Assembly (NCBI GenBank): GCA_020722565.1
Contig: DYKO01000007.1
Span: 1 to 64,000 of the forward strand
DNA length: 64,000 nt
Reading direction: 5' to 3'
Source of the DNA: Rikenella microfusus
Lineage (GTDB): Bacteria > Bacteroidota > Bacteroidia > Bacteroidales > Tenuifilaceae
Below the pieces are notes generated by a model. That model did no database searches. It was not told the DNA's origin and saw only the letters and a list, made by a program, of their open reading frames with translations. Made by a program: the position numbers and the translations under genes. This document shows positions 56,801 through 62,215 of the stretch, piece by piece. Each line of letters starts with the position of its first letter. The stretch's first letter is position 1.

Positions 56801-58485
56801 ACGACGATCGCAGGGGAACATCTAAGAATACCCCAGTTGCTGTTGATGTTCTTATTAACGACGACGGACTCGATGATGGCTGGATTACCGTTACTCTGGA
56901 TGAACAACCGGACCCCCTCATCGGCACAGCTGTAGTTAATCCCGACAATACCATAACCTTCACTCCTGCTACCGATTATCTCGGCCAGGCTACCTTTAGA
57001 TACTTCGTTACCGACTATGACAACGATACCAGTAATGTGGCAACCGTTACGGTAAATGTTAAGGAGGTAAACTTTATTCCAATAGCGGTAAACGATACCG
57101 CTTACACAACCATGAATGCACCAATACTCGTTGATGTTATCGCAAACGATAATGATCTAAATGATGGAGTTGACTACATTAATATTATGGAAAAACCACA
57201 CCATGGATTTGCTTATGCCTACGACTCCAGGAATATTAGATACATACCATCAAGCTGGTTTGTAGGAAACGACTCACTCACCTATATGGTGGTTGACGAA
57301 GATGGCGATTACGGGATAGCTAAGGTTTATATAACAATTGGTGAACGCGAAGATCACAAGCCAAAAGCAAACCCCGATGGTAGAGGAACCATTATCAACA
57401 CTCCTGTGAATATTGATGTTTTATTTAACGATACGGGTCTTGAGGATGGTGGTATCAAGTTGCTAATCACTCAACTGCCCACATATGGTAATGTACAACT
57501 CGGTACTAATAATATAGTAACCTACACCCCTAATACAAACTACCTAGGTGAAGACGTATTTAGCTATCAGGTATGCGATTTCGATAACGATTGCTCTTCG
57601 GCGAATGTGTTGGTTAAGGTAAAGAATTCTAACCTTACACCTACTGCAATTAACGATACAATTACCACTTATAAGAATCGTGCTATAGAATTTGATCCTA
57701 CGTTTAATGATCAACTCAAGGGAGATGGCGGTATAGTTGCCATTATATACTCTCAACCCATTAATGGTCATGCTGTTTCAGTTAACCCAACCTATCTCCG
57801 TTATACCCCAAAAACTGATTTCTTTGGTATTGATTCCTTGTGGTATTACATTCAAGACATTGACGGAGACTACTCGTTAGCAAAGATTGTGGTTAATGTT
57901 CTTAACCGCGAAAATTACACTCCTGATGCACAGGATGATGAAGCAGAAACCTACGCTAATACAGCAATTCTGATAGATGTATTAACAAATGACCTATGGC
58001 TTAACGACGGGATTAAAACTGTTGAGATTGAAGCTAACCCTGTAAATGCTAACTCAATTATAACAGCCGATTATAAAATTCAGTACACCCCGTTGATGGG
58101 ATATAAGGGAACCGAAACCTTAACGTACAGGGTATGCGATATCGATGATGAATGCGATATTGCCACAGTTAATGTTAGGGTTATAACCGATCCAAATAGA
58201 AAGGTTGAGATTCCCGAAGCCTTCTCTCCCAATGGTGATAACATTAACGACACATTTGAGGTTCAAAATATTGAGTTCTTCCAGAAAGTATCATTGCTTG
58301 TTTACAACCGTTGGGGTAATTTGGTTTACAAGAACGAAAACTACAGAAACGACTGGAACGGTACTTCCAATGTTTCTATGGCTATAGGCTCTAAATTACC
58401 CGATGGAACCTATTACTACCTGATCGAGATAAAGGATACTGGAAAAGTTTACAAGGGTAGCGTTTATATTAAACGGTCATACTAA
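44869..58485 (+). CDS. Giant T9SS-secreted adhesin-like protein, 4538 aa (SprB-type organisation)
   Basis: One uninterrupted frame encodes a secreted protein of about 4,538 residues. A signal peptide (hydrophobic residues about 7-25, cleavage near VFAEG) is followed by a unique region (about 30-640) with a FlgD/PKD-like segment, two Ig-like repeats (about 720-950), 14 Calx-beta-like repeats (about 985-2559), 20 Ig/cadherin-like repeats (about 2560-4440) and a C-terminal domain of ~95 residues (EAFSPNGDNINDTFEVQNIE ... YNRWGNLVYKN ... PDGTYYYLIEI). That last domain is the CHU_C/type B signal that directs export through the type IX secretion system. SprB of gliding Flavobacterium is the known model: giant, repetitive, surface-moved, and placed beside SprF. 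I chose ATG 44869, not 44818, because it gives a better signal peptide. Confidence 0.93.
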   Translation: MRNISTMRRLICLFAVLAILVLGRELVFAEGTKQLMPNSTDRLYLEFNTWQTGSNDFAGYDCSVVKRLNIRLNAGEKVFFGFKMNTVNYGGNVNTNPSRVRFRIKRPDGTIIYTETAMPTSGTGYIANYTQAITGPNGIKLNGTTISGGYSPRTFTADQSGDYYIEFKHLDNARWALEFFDITVTDANNNIITNPGEPNIPAGRIWSKSWQMSTTSFTEYPVNNFFYIITGDEFVNKINFRYYPFSFKFQSNAYGIIPVPNEPNYIKRAQSKENDQTANAMDYPVFLDDPDRTEWATTRLAPPKVQVWAEDTLFYDYDYVRTPMELPANDFDIYLEKNRPGCPYSSVAIFKIQTNIDAFVAILIDVNHDGAYSTDGSDRVIYLELDKGTNYILWDFKTDAGADVPVGNYSASATFMGRGPTNFPVYDVEQCDGVVTSSVRPFRKLNATIYWDDTYITRWGDETGQGLMDETQKKQLVHGANIPRIWSWNAALQNTNFNGNMNTMNTWFYAIDLGYSNITVHVSQSSTKCIDGLAPWVGDIYKETALNTTITFAQENFTDKFFDPTGVALSQIRILSLPGNGTLYNGSTPISSVPTTISAANTANLKFVPNSNWWGRTSFNYEAQNADGRWSNNQEKVYLTINTPPTITPPSDQNVCTNATPSQLPFTVSDGSQTSANDITITAYSHDPNFVLNGNIVVGGSGTNRWVEVTPVANKSGNAIIYLLADDGYSQTIEEFTVYVGPDLEFSGDTTVCEGQDLSLVAQEQGATYEWKYGSTTISTSQTLSKTWGSFNPGQWSLTVSKGGCTSTRNFTVEIAPNTSFSGDANVCVGEPIDLSANEYNASYVWRKGTTVISTSKQYYKASATLSDSGNDYTLEVTKAGCNGTSAPFTISVVNPPSPGIVVNGSTVDPGHDGTITVSSSETGITYNVYKNDVYVTSGVGTGGNITITVPSSYLEIGENTFVVKADNGNCEIALYYIAKITVRTPGFTISAISGNTTEGGGTATFTVVLKTQPTANVTLPISTSDATEGTVSPANLTFTSSNWDTHQTVTVTGTDDYLVDGNITYTINIGTSSSSDTYYNGIDPNDITLQNIDNDAAGVYINPTSLTTAESGTTAAFSVRLTAQPAANVTITLTSGDLTEGTINKSSLTFTTANWNTNQSVTVTGVDDEEDDGDITYLITTSNTSSTDPTFNNIAVTDVTVTNTDNDAAGILVSQTSGLTTTETGGQANFTIRLNSQPLNNVTIGLSSSNTSEGTVSPTSVVFTPANWNTPQTITITGVDDDIDDGNQPYTIITAAAVSTDSKYNGLNPSDVSVVNVNDDVAGITVTPTSGLQTTEAGGSATFTVRLNTRPTSNVTINLTTTNPAEGVASPTTITFTTSDWNTTKTVTVTGQDEYVDDGDQTYSINGSASSSDSRYDARSFSVTATNIDNDEKGIAINPTTGLVTSESGQQATFTIVLTSQPSANVTLGLSSSNTAEGTVSPSSVTFTTANWNIPQTVTVTGVDDAVADGSQSYTIITAAASSTDASYNGINPTDVSVTNNDNDVAGITVSPTSLTTNESGGNKTFTIALNTQPTSNVTINISSDDLTEGTVSPSSVQFTSSNWSTPQTVTVTPVDDNEDDGDITYHIATSNTSSSDPNYNNMAVSDVTVVNVNDDVAGIAVNPTSGLQTTEDGGQATFTIRLNSKPTASVSISLSSSDVTEGTVNPSSVTFTTVNWNAPQTVTVTGVDDNLDDDNITYTITTAAASSSDTKYNGINPADVSVTNIDNDEAGFTIIPTSGLQTTENGGTAQFTVKLNTQPTDNVTINLTSSNPGEGTVNAGSSSLTFNSINWNSPQTVTITGVDDDVDDDNVAYTIITYPATSSDSKYSGKNPADASVTNIDNDTFGFTVSPTSITTSENVTTAQFTIKLNSRPTANVTIPISSSNTAEGTVNVSSVTLTPATWNVEQTVIVTGVDDNVDDDNVSYTIVTGNAVSSDTKYSGQNPPNVSATNLDNDVAGITVNPTSGLETTEAGGQATYSIVLNTRPTANVTIGLSSSNIAEGTVSPTSITISPANWNNPVSITVTGVDDNVDDGDIAFNIITSNASSSDSKYNGLNAADVSVTNKDNDEAGVTINPFNGLTTTEDGGTATFTVKLNSQPTANVNISFNSDNTNEGTISPVTLTFTSSNWNVEQTITIIGIDDDVDDDNVAYTIITQPCVSSDTKYDNLDPIDVSVTNTDNDVAGYIVNPTSLSYSESDAPVTVTFKLATKPTADVSLSILSNNTSKGTISPASLTFTTVNWNVEQNLTITPVNNYIDDGDIDFTVETSGVTTFDSKYTALKPSDIFITCIDDDQVGIDVSSISGNTREDGTNATFTIKLNSEPTGDVTIGISSNNTAEGTVSPSSVTFNSSNWSTTQTVTITGVDDMAADGNQTYIIILAPATSSDANYNGIDPDDITLQNIDNDQAGVNIFPVSGLISTEAGGTATFEMSLNTSPAADVVATFVSSNTGEGTVSPNSHTFNSTNWNTPVTITLTGVDDNTNDGDQAYQVNITTSSTDGNYNNLSISPVTATNNDDVTPRPVDDNATTDEVTPINIDVISNDKGLDKGIQSVTITTQPDSDKGSVQVNANNTIRFTPVKTYNGPVTFSYRVTLTNDNWAEANVAVTVTAIDDTPIAVDDSRGTSINQPRVIDVLINDTGLEDGGITVSIEAQPQPTQGSAVANVDNTITFTPATDYSGSASFQYRVTDGDGDYDVATVYVNVRSNNHIPVANDDAAITAKNTPKAINVLANDSDLDDGFGSITIFTQPTHGSVVVNTNRTITYTPNADYIGNDSFVYMLQDVDGDYDLATVTLTVNDTQNSLPIANPDSRATSKNVAVRVDVLTNDTGLNDGVASLTVISDPSNGSWLVNSTNDSITYSPNTNYVGTDAFQYQVCDNNGDCSVSTVTITVKDGINITPLAINDTVSTNVNTPVMVNVLKNDRGLEDGFGSLTVYENPQFGSVQVNANRTITYTPTYMFMGTEEFYYMIADVDGDLSIAKVVVNITETPDYLPIANDDRRGCSYNQSVNVDVLFNDIGLDDAPVVVTIKDSPTSGNVNLETNNTITFTPANNFVGDMTFSYTVTDADGDSDDALVTITVKDQDHPNVVPIAVDDNATTKFNTPVYINVLANDHGLDDGFDSLYIYKQPDFGTLTVNANRTVTYTPSYMFVGQETFQYVIEDVDGDYALATVTVTVLDKQNAIPIANDDYRGYTFNGSVTVDVLFNDSGLADEPVTVTISQDPALGTAVVNPDNTVTYTAPSDFVGVATFSYTVTDANGEFDDALVTITVKPGINHVPVAQNDNANTVINTSIDINVLANDTGLEDGFGNLNISTQPIFGTVQINANRTVTYYPSYMFIGTDTFQYLIEDVDGDYSVATVTVEVTEKPDALPIANDDRVGCSFNQNRIIDVLFNDTGLDDAPLSVTISQAPAQGTATVNPDNTVTFSPASGFTGTMTFSYTVTDADGDSDNAQVTINVKSGTNYIPIANDDAASTFMNMPVSIPVLANDTDLDDGFERIYIFSLPLFGTATVNANRTVTYTPSYMFVGVETFEYVVEDTDGDWDVATVTVTVTEKPNAVPIANDDNRGCSFNQTRVVDVLFNDTGLDDAPISVTILENPAQGSITVNPDNTITFTPEIGYIGTMTFSYTVTDADNEADDALVTIRVKSGENYVPGANNDEVTTLINTAIDINVLANDTGLNDGYGDLRIYSQPQFGTVIINSNRTIRYIPSNLFLGTDTFMYLIEDVDGDYSVATVTVNVVGSINHTPIANDDYRGAAFETERVIDVLFNDEGIEDIPLTLTITVEPKNGTASVNSDSTVTYTPVQGFLGLDSLTYRVTDVDGEWDEAKVFINVKPFNMIPEAHDDYATTVVNTPTEINVLANDTLLYEGIKSVWIKVNPLFGSVTVNANFTVTYTPFYFFIGNDEFTYVVEDIDGDYAMAKVYVTVEDKVNHIPVANDDRRGTSKNTPVAVDVLINDDGLDDGWITVTLDEQPDPLIGTAVVNPDNTITFTPATDYLGQATFRYFVTDYDNDTSNVATVTVNVKEVNFIPIAVNDTAYTTMNAPILVDVIANDNDLNDGVDYINIMEKPHHGFAYAYDSRNIRYIPSSWFVGNDSLTYMVVDEDGDYGIAKVYITIGEREDHKPKANPDGRGTIINTPVNIDVLFNDTGLEDGGIKLLITQLPTYGNVQLGTNNIVTYTPNTNYLGEDVFSYQVCDFDNDCSSANVLVKVKNSNLTPTAINDTITTYKNRAIEFDPTFNDQLKGDGGIVAIIYSQPINGHAVSVNPTYLRYTPKTDFFGIDSLWYYIQDIDGDYSLAKIVVNVLNRENYTPDAQDDEAETYANTAILIDVLTNDLWLNDGIKTVEIEANPVNANSIITADYKIQYTPLMGYKGTETLTYRVCDIDDECDIATVNVRVITDPNRKVEIPEAFSPNGDNINDTFEVQNIEFFQKVSLLVYNRWGNLVYKNENYRNDWNGTSNVSMAIGSKLPDGTYYYLIEIKDTGKVYKGSVYIKRSY
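47824..52545 (+). repeat. Array of 14 Calx-beta-like repeats (~337 bp, ~112 aa each)
   Basis: Each unit follows AGxxVxPTSGLxTTExGG, ATFTVxLNTQPTxNVTI, SSSNTAEGTVSPSSVTFT, NWNxPQTVTVTGVDD, DGNxxYTI and DVSVTNxDND. Units start near 47824, 48160, 48496 and so on, the last at 52213. Calx-beta folds bind Ca2+ in many surface proteins, and the acidic DDDVDD stretches would suit this. Units 2 and 6, and units 1 and 13, share extra residues, suggesting local duplication. Confidence 0.85.
52546..58185 (+). repeat. Array of 20 Ig/cadherin-like repeats in A/B alternation (~282 bp each)
   Basis: All units contain a xDVLxNDxGLxDG core, a VNxxxTxTYTP strand and a YxVxDxDGDxxxATVTV end. Units 3, 5, 7, 9, 11, 13, 15, 17 and 19 have the A type (INVLANDTGLEDGF, NANRTVTYTPSYMF, EDVDGDY); units 2, 4, 6, 8 and so on to 20 have the B type (RGCSFNQ, VDVLFNDTGLDDAP, NPDNTITFTP, TDADGDSDD). 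The natural unit is thus a B-A pair of about 188 residues (~564 bp). Confidence 0.85.
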
Positions 58486-58497
58486 AAGTTTAATAAA

Positions 58498-59385
58498 ATG
58501 AAAAAGAGATTTATCATAATACTTGGAGTTGCTGCCACATGGGCAGCAACTCTTAAGGCCCAACAGGAGCCCATTTTTACTCATTATCTGCATAATCCGA
58601 TTTCAATTAATCCTGCTATTGCCGGAACGGTTAGAAACCTGAATATGAGTATGCTATCGCGCCTTCAATGGGTGGGACTCGAGGGAGCCCCTAAAACATT
58701 TAGCTATTCAGCCCATATGCCCTGGCCCGATAAAAAAATTGGTATTGGTTTGAATCTGATGAGCGACAACACGTGGCCTATTAGCAACACTCACTTTTCC
58801 GGTTCCTATGCCTATCGGTTAAGAATTGACGACAATGTTACATTTTCGTTAGGAATTAAGGGCGGTTTTACCTACTTCCATGCCTCGGTTACAAATCTCG
58901 ATGTTGTAAATCCCGATGATCCTTCGTTTGCACAAAATGAAAAACGCTTTTATCCTAACATTGGCATAGGTGCATACATTTACTCCTACCAATTTTTTGC
59001 TGGCCTCTCGTTGCCCCGCATGCTTCAAACCACCTTTGATAGGAAATTTGATAAAACACTTAAAAGTCCCTTGTACATTATGGGAGGGTACAACTACGAA
59101 CTAAATTCCGATTGGATTTTAATGCCATCGATGCTTGCAGGTGCCATGATAGGTGTTCCCATGACAGTTGACATTACTGCTCAGGCCATGTACAAAGGGC
59201 GCTTCTACTTTGGTACACACTACCGCATTGGCGATGCCTTTGGAATATTCTTCGATATGAAGCTGGACAACGACATATCGTTTGGTTACGCCTTCGATTT
59301 CTCGCTAAATAAATTATCGAGAATTAATACCGGTACACATGAGTTGATGCTTTCCTACTCCTTTACACCAAAGTGGAAATTCTAA
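58498..59385 (+). CDS. PorP/SprF family type IX secretion system membrane protein
   Basis: A signal peptide (cleavage near KAQQ) is followed by the family start PIFTHYLHNPISINPAIAGT and LSRLQWVGLEGAPKTFSYSA, then GIGLNLMSDN, and barrel strands that end SFTPKWKF with a C-terminal Phe. PorP/SprF proteins are outer-membrane barrels needed for surface display or export of one partner T9SS substrate, often the adjacent gene. It starts 12 bp after the giant adhesin gene, so it is very likely the partner of that protein. A hairpin (59416-59442) lies after it. Confidence 0.93.
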   Translation: MKKRFIIILGVAATWAATLKAQQEPIFTHYLHNPISINPAIAGTVRNLNMSMLSRLQWVGLEGAPKTFSYSAHMPWPDKKIGIGLNLMSDNTWPISNTHFSGSYAYRLRIDDNVTFSLGIKGGFTYFHASVTNLDVVNPDDPSFAQNEKRFYPNIGIGAYIYSYQFFAGLSLPRMLQTTFDRKFDKTLKSPLYIMGGYNYELNSDWILMPSMLAGAMIGVPMTVDITAQAMYKGRFYFGTHYRIGDAFGIFFDMKLDNDISFGYAFDFSLNKLSRINTGTHELMLSYSFTPKWKF

Positions 59386-59415
59386 TTATTAAAATTCAAT
59401 ACGCTTAAAAAAATG

Positions 59416-59442
59416 TCGAAGCTCCTAATAAAGGAGCTTCGA
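59416..59442. terminator. Strong hairpin after the PorP/SprF gene
   Basis: TCGAAGCTCC (59416-59425) and GGAGCTTCGA (59433-59442) form a perfect 10-bp stem with a 7-base loop. On the plus strand the tail is only weakly T-rich, so it may stabilise the transcript end rather than act alone as a terminator. Confidence 0.5.
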
Positions 59443-59558
59443 TCGTTAATATAGTTATTACCCTATTTAACAAAGATTTATCATCTGGTTGAGTTTATTA
59501 AATATTCCATTTTTACTGACTTTATTAAAATTTTAAATAGCAAATAGCAATACATTTA

Positions 59559-59590
59559 TTTGTGAAAGTAATTTTATCTGTATAAATTTG
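59559..59590 (+). promoter_or_regulatory. Bacteroidota promoter of the ferredoxin gene
   Basis: TTTG (59559-59562) and TAAATTTG (59583-59590) are exact matches to the -33 and -7 consensus, with a 20-base spacer. The transcript should start near 59597, about 47 bases before the ATG at 59644. Confidence 0.75.
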
Positions 59591-59643
59591 CCATGTGTTC
59601 AATGCTAAAGATTAAGTTAACAATTTAACTAAACTTCACAGAG

Positions 59644-59811
59644 ATGGCATACAAAATTTCTGACGATTGCACCGCTTGCGGTACTTGTATTGACGAGTGC
59701 CCAGTAGGAGCTATTTCCGCTGGCGATATTTACAAGATTGACCCCGAGATTTGTACCGATTGTGGTTCATGTGCAGATGTTTGCCCCGTTGAGGCAATTC
59801 ATCCTGCATAG
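59644..59811 (+). CDS. 2[4Fe-4S] ferredoxin, 55 aa
   Basis: The 55-residue frame has two Cys motifs, CTACGTCIDECPVG and CTDCGSCADVCPVE, each CxxCxxCxxxCP, which bind one [4Fe-4S] cluster apiece, as in clostridial-type ferredoxins. Such proteins carry low-potential electrons for pyruvate:ferredoxin oxidoreductase, hydrogenases or nitrogenase-like systems, which suits an anaerobe or facultative organism. The gene stands alone between its own promoter and a strong terminator. An FNR-like reductase lies at 33610-34275, far away. Confidence 0.95.
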   Translation: MAYKISDDCTACGTCIDECPVGAISAGDIYKIDPEICTDCGSCADVCPVEAIHPA

Positions 59812-59832
59812 TTGGTGACAAGGTAAAACAGT

Positions 59833-59864
59833 AATCCGTGGAGCCCCCACGGATTTTGTTTTTT
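59833..59864 (+). terminator. Rho-independent terminator of the ferredoxin gene
   Basis: AATCCGTGG (59833-59841) pairs with CCACGGATT (59847-59855) across a 5-base loop and is followed by TTGTTTTTT. It lies 22 bases after the stop codon. Confidence 0.92.
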
Positions 59865-59876
59865 ATGTATCAACAT

Positions 59877-60938
59877 TTAGATTTTTATTTTTGGCTTTCC
59901 GTCAAATTTTTTGGAAGGTTGAGGCAATTTCATTTGTAAAATTTCTAAAACTCTTTCAGTAGATACATCCCCTTGATTAAGAGTGTAAAACCAACCAAGC
60001 TGTTTCATACGAATTGCAAGGTATTCTTGCTCCGTTTGTCCGGGTGTTGGGATTAATACAGCCGATTTTTGAATACAAAGTAAATCCATTATCGTACTAT
60101 ATCCACTTCGAGCAATAACCAAATCTGACTGAAGTATCGCTGATACCATACTTTCATTATCCAATGTTCCAGCAATTGTAACATTTCCAATAACACGTTC
60201 TGAATTTTTGGGTTTGCCTTCAATAATTATCGATTTGTAACTTATTGGGGATAACGATTTGATACACTGATCAACGAATTGGGTACGCTGAGGTTCAGGG
60301 CCAGATATTAGCACAACCACATCCCATTTTTTAGAGCAGCATTTGTGCTTGACGTAGGCAAAACGGCTTAAAGTACCAATATAGGAAACATTGCCCAAAT
60401 GGTTTGATTCCGAAAGTATTCCTGCAACTGATGGGATTTCTGAAGTATCAGGTACCCAAACCTCATTAAAACGGGATAGAAGATAACGAATAAGGCACTC
60501 ACCTAAACCTCCTGTAAATCCAAACGGTTTTGGAGGAATCACACTAAGTTGATGAGTTATAATTACCGATTTCACATTTTTACACCGAAAGCCGTAACGG
60601 TTGTCAGAAATAGTCAGGTTAAAATAGCTTTCCGATAGTAATTTTTTGAGCTCTCGCTTTTCTTTATAAATGGTAAATGGTAAATTTAATAGGAACCGGA
60701 GAAGCGGTAAAAGGTGATATTTCCCTCTGCCAAGCAATACTTTAGGTGAATAGAAAGGTATAGCTTTAACATTGGGGATCGAAACCCTAATAATATGAAC
60801 TAACTCCTCGTTTGTTGCAAGAGTTACGCAATGTCCGCTTTTTTGAAGCTCATAAATGATTGGAATAATTCGTGTGGCATGGCCCAAACCCCACGCCATA
60901 GGCGAAATCAAAATTCTCAATTTACTATTTGAATTCAT
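59877..60938 (-). CDS. GT28/MurG-like glycosyltransferase, 353 aa
   Basis: The two-domain layout of GT-B enzymes is seen: an N-terminal start SPMAWGLGHATR (12-23) with a Gly-rich loop like that of MurG-type enzymes, and a C-terminal donor-binding region (ILQSDLVIARSGYSTIMDLL, about 270-290, and PTPGQTEQEYLA). This resembles the UDP-GlcNAc-binding region of MurG and its relatives. There is no signal peptide. Acceptor and sugar are unknown; a surface glycan is likely. It lies 89 bp after the amidohydrolase gene on the same strand. Confidence 0.8.
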   Translation of the reverse strand: MNSNSKLRILISPMAWGLGHATRIIPIIYELQKSGHCVTLATNEELVHIIRVSIPNVKAIPFYSPKVLLGRGKYHLLPLLRFLLNLPFTIYKEKRELKKLLSESYFNLTISDNRYGFRCKNVKSVIITHQLSVIPPKPFGFTGGLGECLIRYLLSRFNEVWVPDTSEIPSVAGILSESNHLGNVSYIGTLSRFAYVKHKCCSKKWDVVVLISGPEPQRTQFVDQCIKSLSPISYKSIIIEGKPKNSERVIGNVTIAGTLDNESMVSAILQSDLVIARSGYSTIMDLLCIQKSAVLIPTPGQTEQEYLAIRMKQLGWFYTLNQGDVSTERVLEILQMKLPQPSKKFDGKPKIKI

Positions 60939-61027
60939 TCCACTGAAACCTGTGTTATAATCCCAATAGCTTGTGCCTATTAGCAGTACAAAAACAATGC
61001 TATCTAAATAAATTATTTATATTGATG

Positions 61028-62215
61028 CTAAATTAACCTTTTAACTTTGCTGTGCACGGTTGGACGCATGCGTTCAAAATCGAATGCTGAAATGAGAACT
61101 AACCCAGGTTTTTTCCCTGGCTCAATTGATCCAATAGTATGGCTAAGATTGAGCGCTTTAGCACCATTAAGGGTGCCCCATTTTAAAACCTCATCAAAAT
61201 TTAACAATTGAAAATGGTCAAGAATAATATTGATTTGTGAAAGCATGTTTAGGCTCGTAGCTGAAGCCAAACTGTCGGTGCCTATTGCTAAATTAATACC
61301 AATTTTTGCAAATTCAAGGAGATTTGGTAGCTTATTTTCTATTCTCAAATTCGATTCGGGACAGGTTACCACCGTAAGCTGCCTGTAGTGTTTATTCAGT
61401 AATGAAATTTCTTGAGCTGTTGCAAAGGTACAGTGGATAAGTAGTAAACTGTAATCATCAGGAATGTGCTCAATCACTACATCTGAAGGAGATAAATTTC
61501 TGAACTCATCAAAAGGAATCCCTGCATTCTGGTACCTTTCACGTAAGGGACCAGTTCCATACCTTAAAAATTCATACTCTGCATGGCTTTCGCCATAATG
61601 GATGCTGGCTGTGCGATTGCTATTATTTCGTAAGTAATCAGCAATTAACATCCAAAGTTTTTTAGATATGGAATACGGGGAATGGGGTGTTAAGCTAACA
61701 TTATTGGGGAATGCATTGCTAAAAACGTTTTTAACAGCCAAGTAATCATTGAATAGCACAGATGCCTTAATGGGCGAAATTCCAAAATTTTCAATAAAAT
61801 TATAAAAAATGAGTTTAGTATTCTGTTTGACTGTTAATGTATTAGTTGTATTGCAAATATCGGCAATTGCAATTGTGCCCGTATTTAAAGCTTGTTGAAT
61901 GGCTGCCTCAATTGAATCTAATATTTCTTTTTCTGTGAAATCGAAACGGTGCTTAGTTACAGCATCTATGAATCCAACTATCCCTTGTTTCTCTAGTTCC
62001 AATCCCTTCAGATAGGAAAGTTCCAAATGGCTGTGGGCATTTACAAACCCTGGAACAATTACGCCATTAAAAAACTGGGTAGAATGGATTTCGGCAAATT
62101 CATTTCCTAGATCAATTATTCTTATAACCTCCCCATCATCGGTTGTTTCTATAATCCCATTTTTAATGGGTTTACTATTGACCGGGAAAACATAGTTGGC
62201 TGCAAAACGTTTCAT
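61028..62215 (-). CDS. Amidohydrolase (chlorohydrolase/deaminase group), 395 aa
   Basis: The metal ligands of a mononuclear amidohydrolase are in place: NAHSHLE (His61, His63), His206 with Glu209 in HYGES, His261 in LLIHCTF and Asp314 in GTDSLAS. This set is usual for deaminases acting on cytosine, guanine, adenosine-like substrates or aminofutalosine. The latter would link it to the futalosine menaquinone route, but no mqn genes are nearby. It overlaps the end of the DUF4296 gene by 4 bases (ATGA), so the two are translationally coupled. Confidence 0.85.
   Translation of the reverse strand: MKRFAANYVFPVNSKPIKNGIIETTDDGEVIRIIDLGNEFAEIHSTQFFNGVIVPGFVNAHSHLELSYLKGLELEKQGIVGFIDAVTKHRFDFTEKEILDSIEAAIQQALNTGTIAIADICNTTNTLTVKQNTKLIFYNFIENFGISPIKASVLFNDYLAVKNVFSNAFPNNVSLTPHSPYSISKKLWMLIADYLRNNSNRTASIHYGESHAEYEFLRYGTGPLRERYQNAGIPFDEFRNLSPSDVVIEHIPDDYSLLLIHCTFATAQEISLLNKHYRQLTVVTCPESNLRIENKLPNLLEFAKIGINLAIGTDSLASATSLNMLSQINIILDHFQLLNFDEVLKWGTLNGAKALNLSHTIGSIEPGKKPGLVLISAFDFERMRPTVHSKVKRLI

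Noticed and set aside
47824-58185. Long repeat array considered as a CRISPR or satellite
   Set aside because: Repeats are hundreds of bases long, diverged and in frame, and encode Calx-beta and Ig-like domains; no short identical repeats with unique spacers exist.
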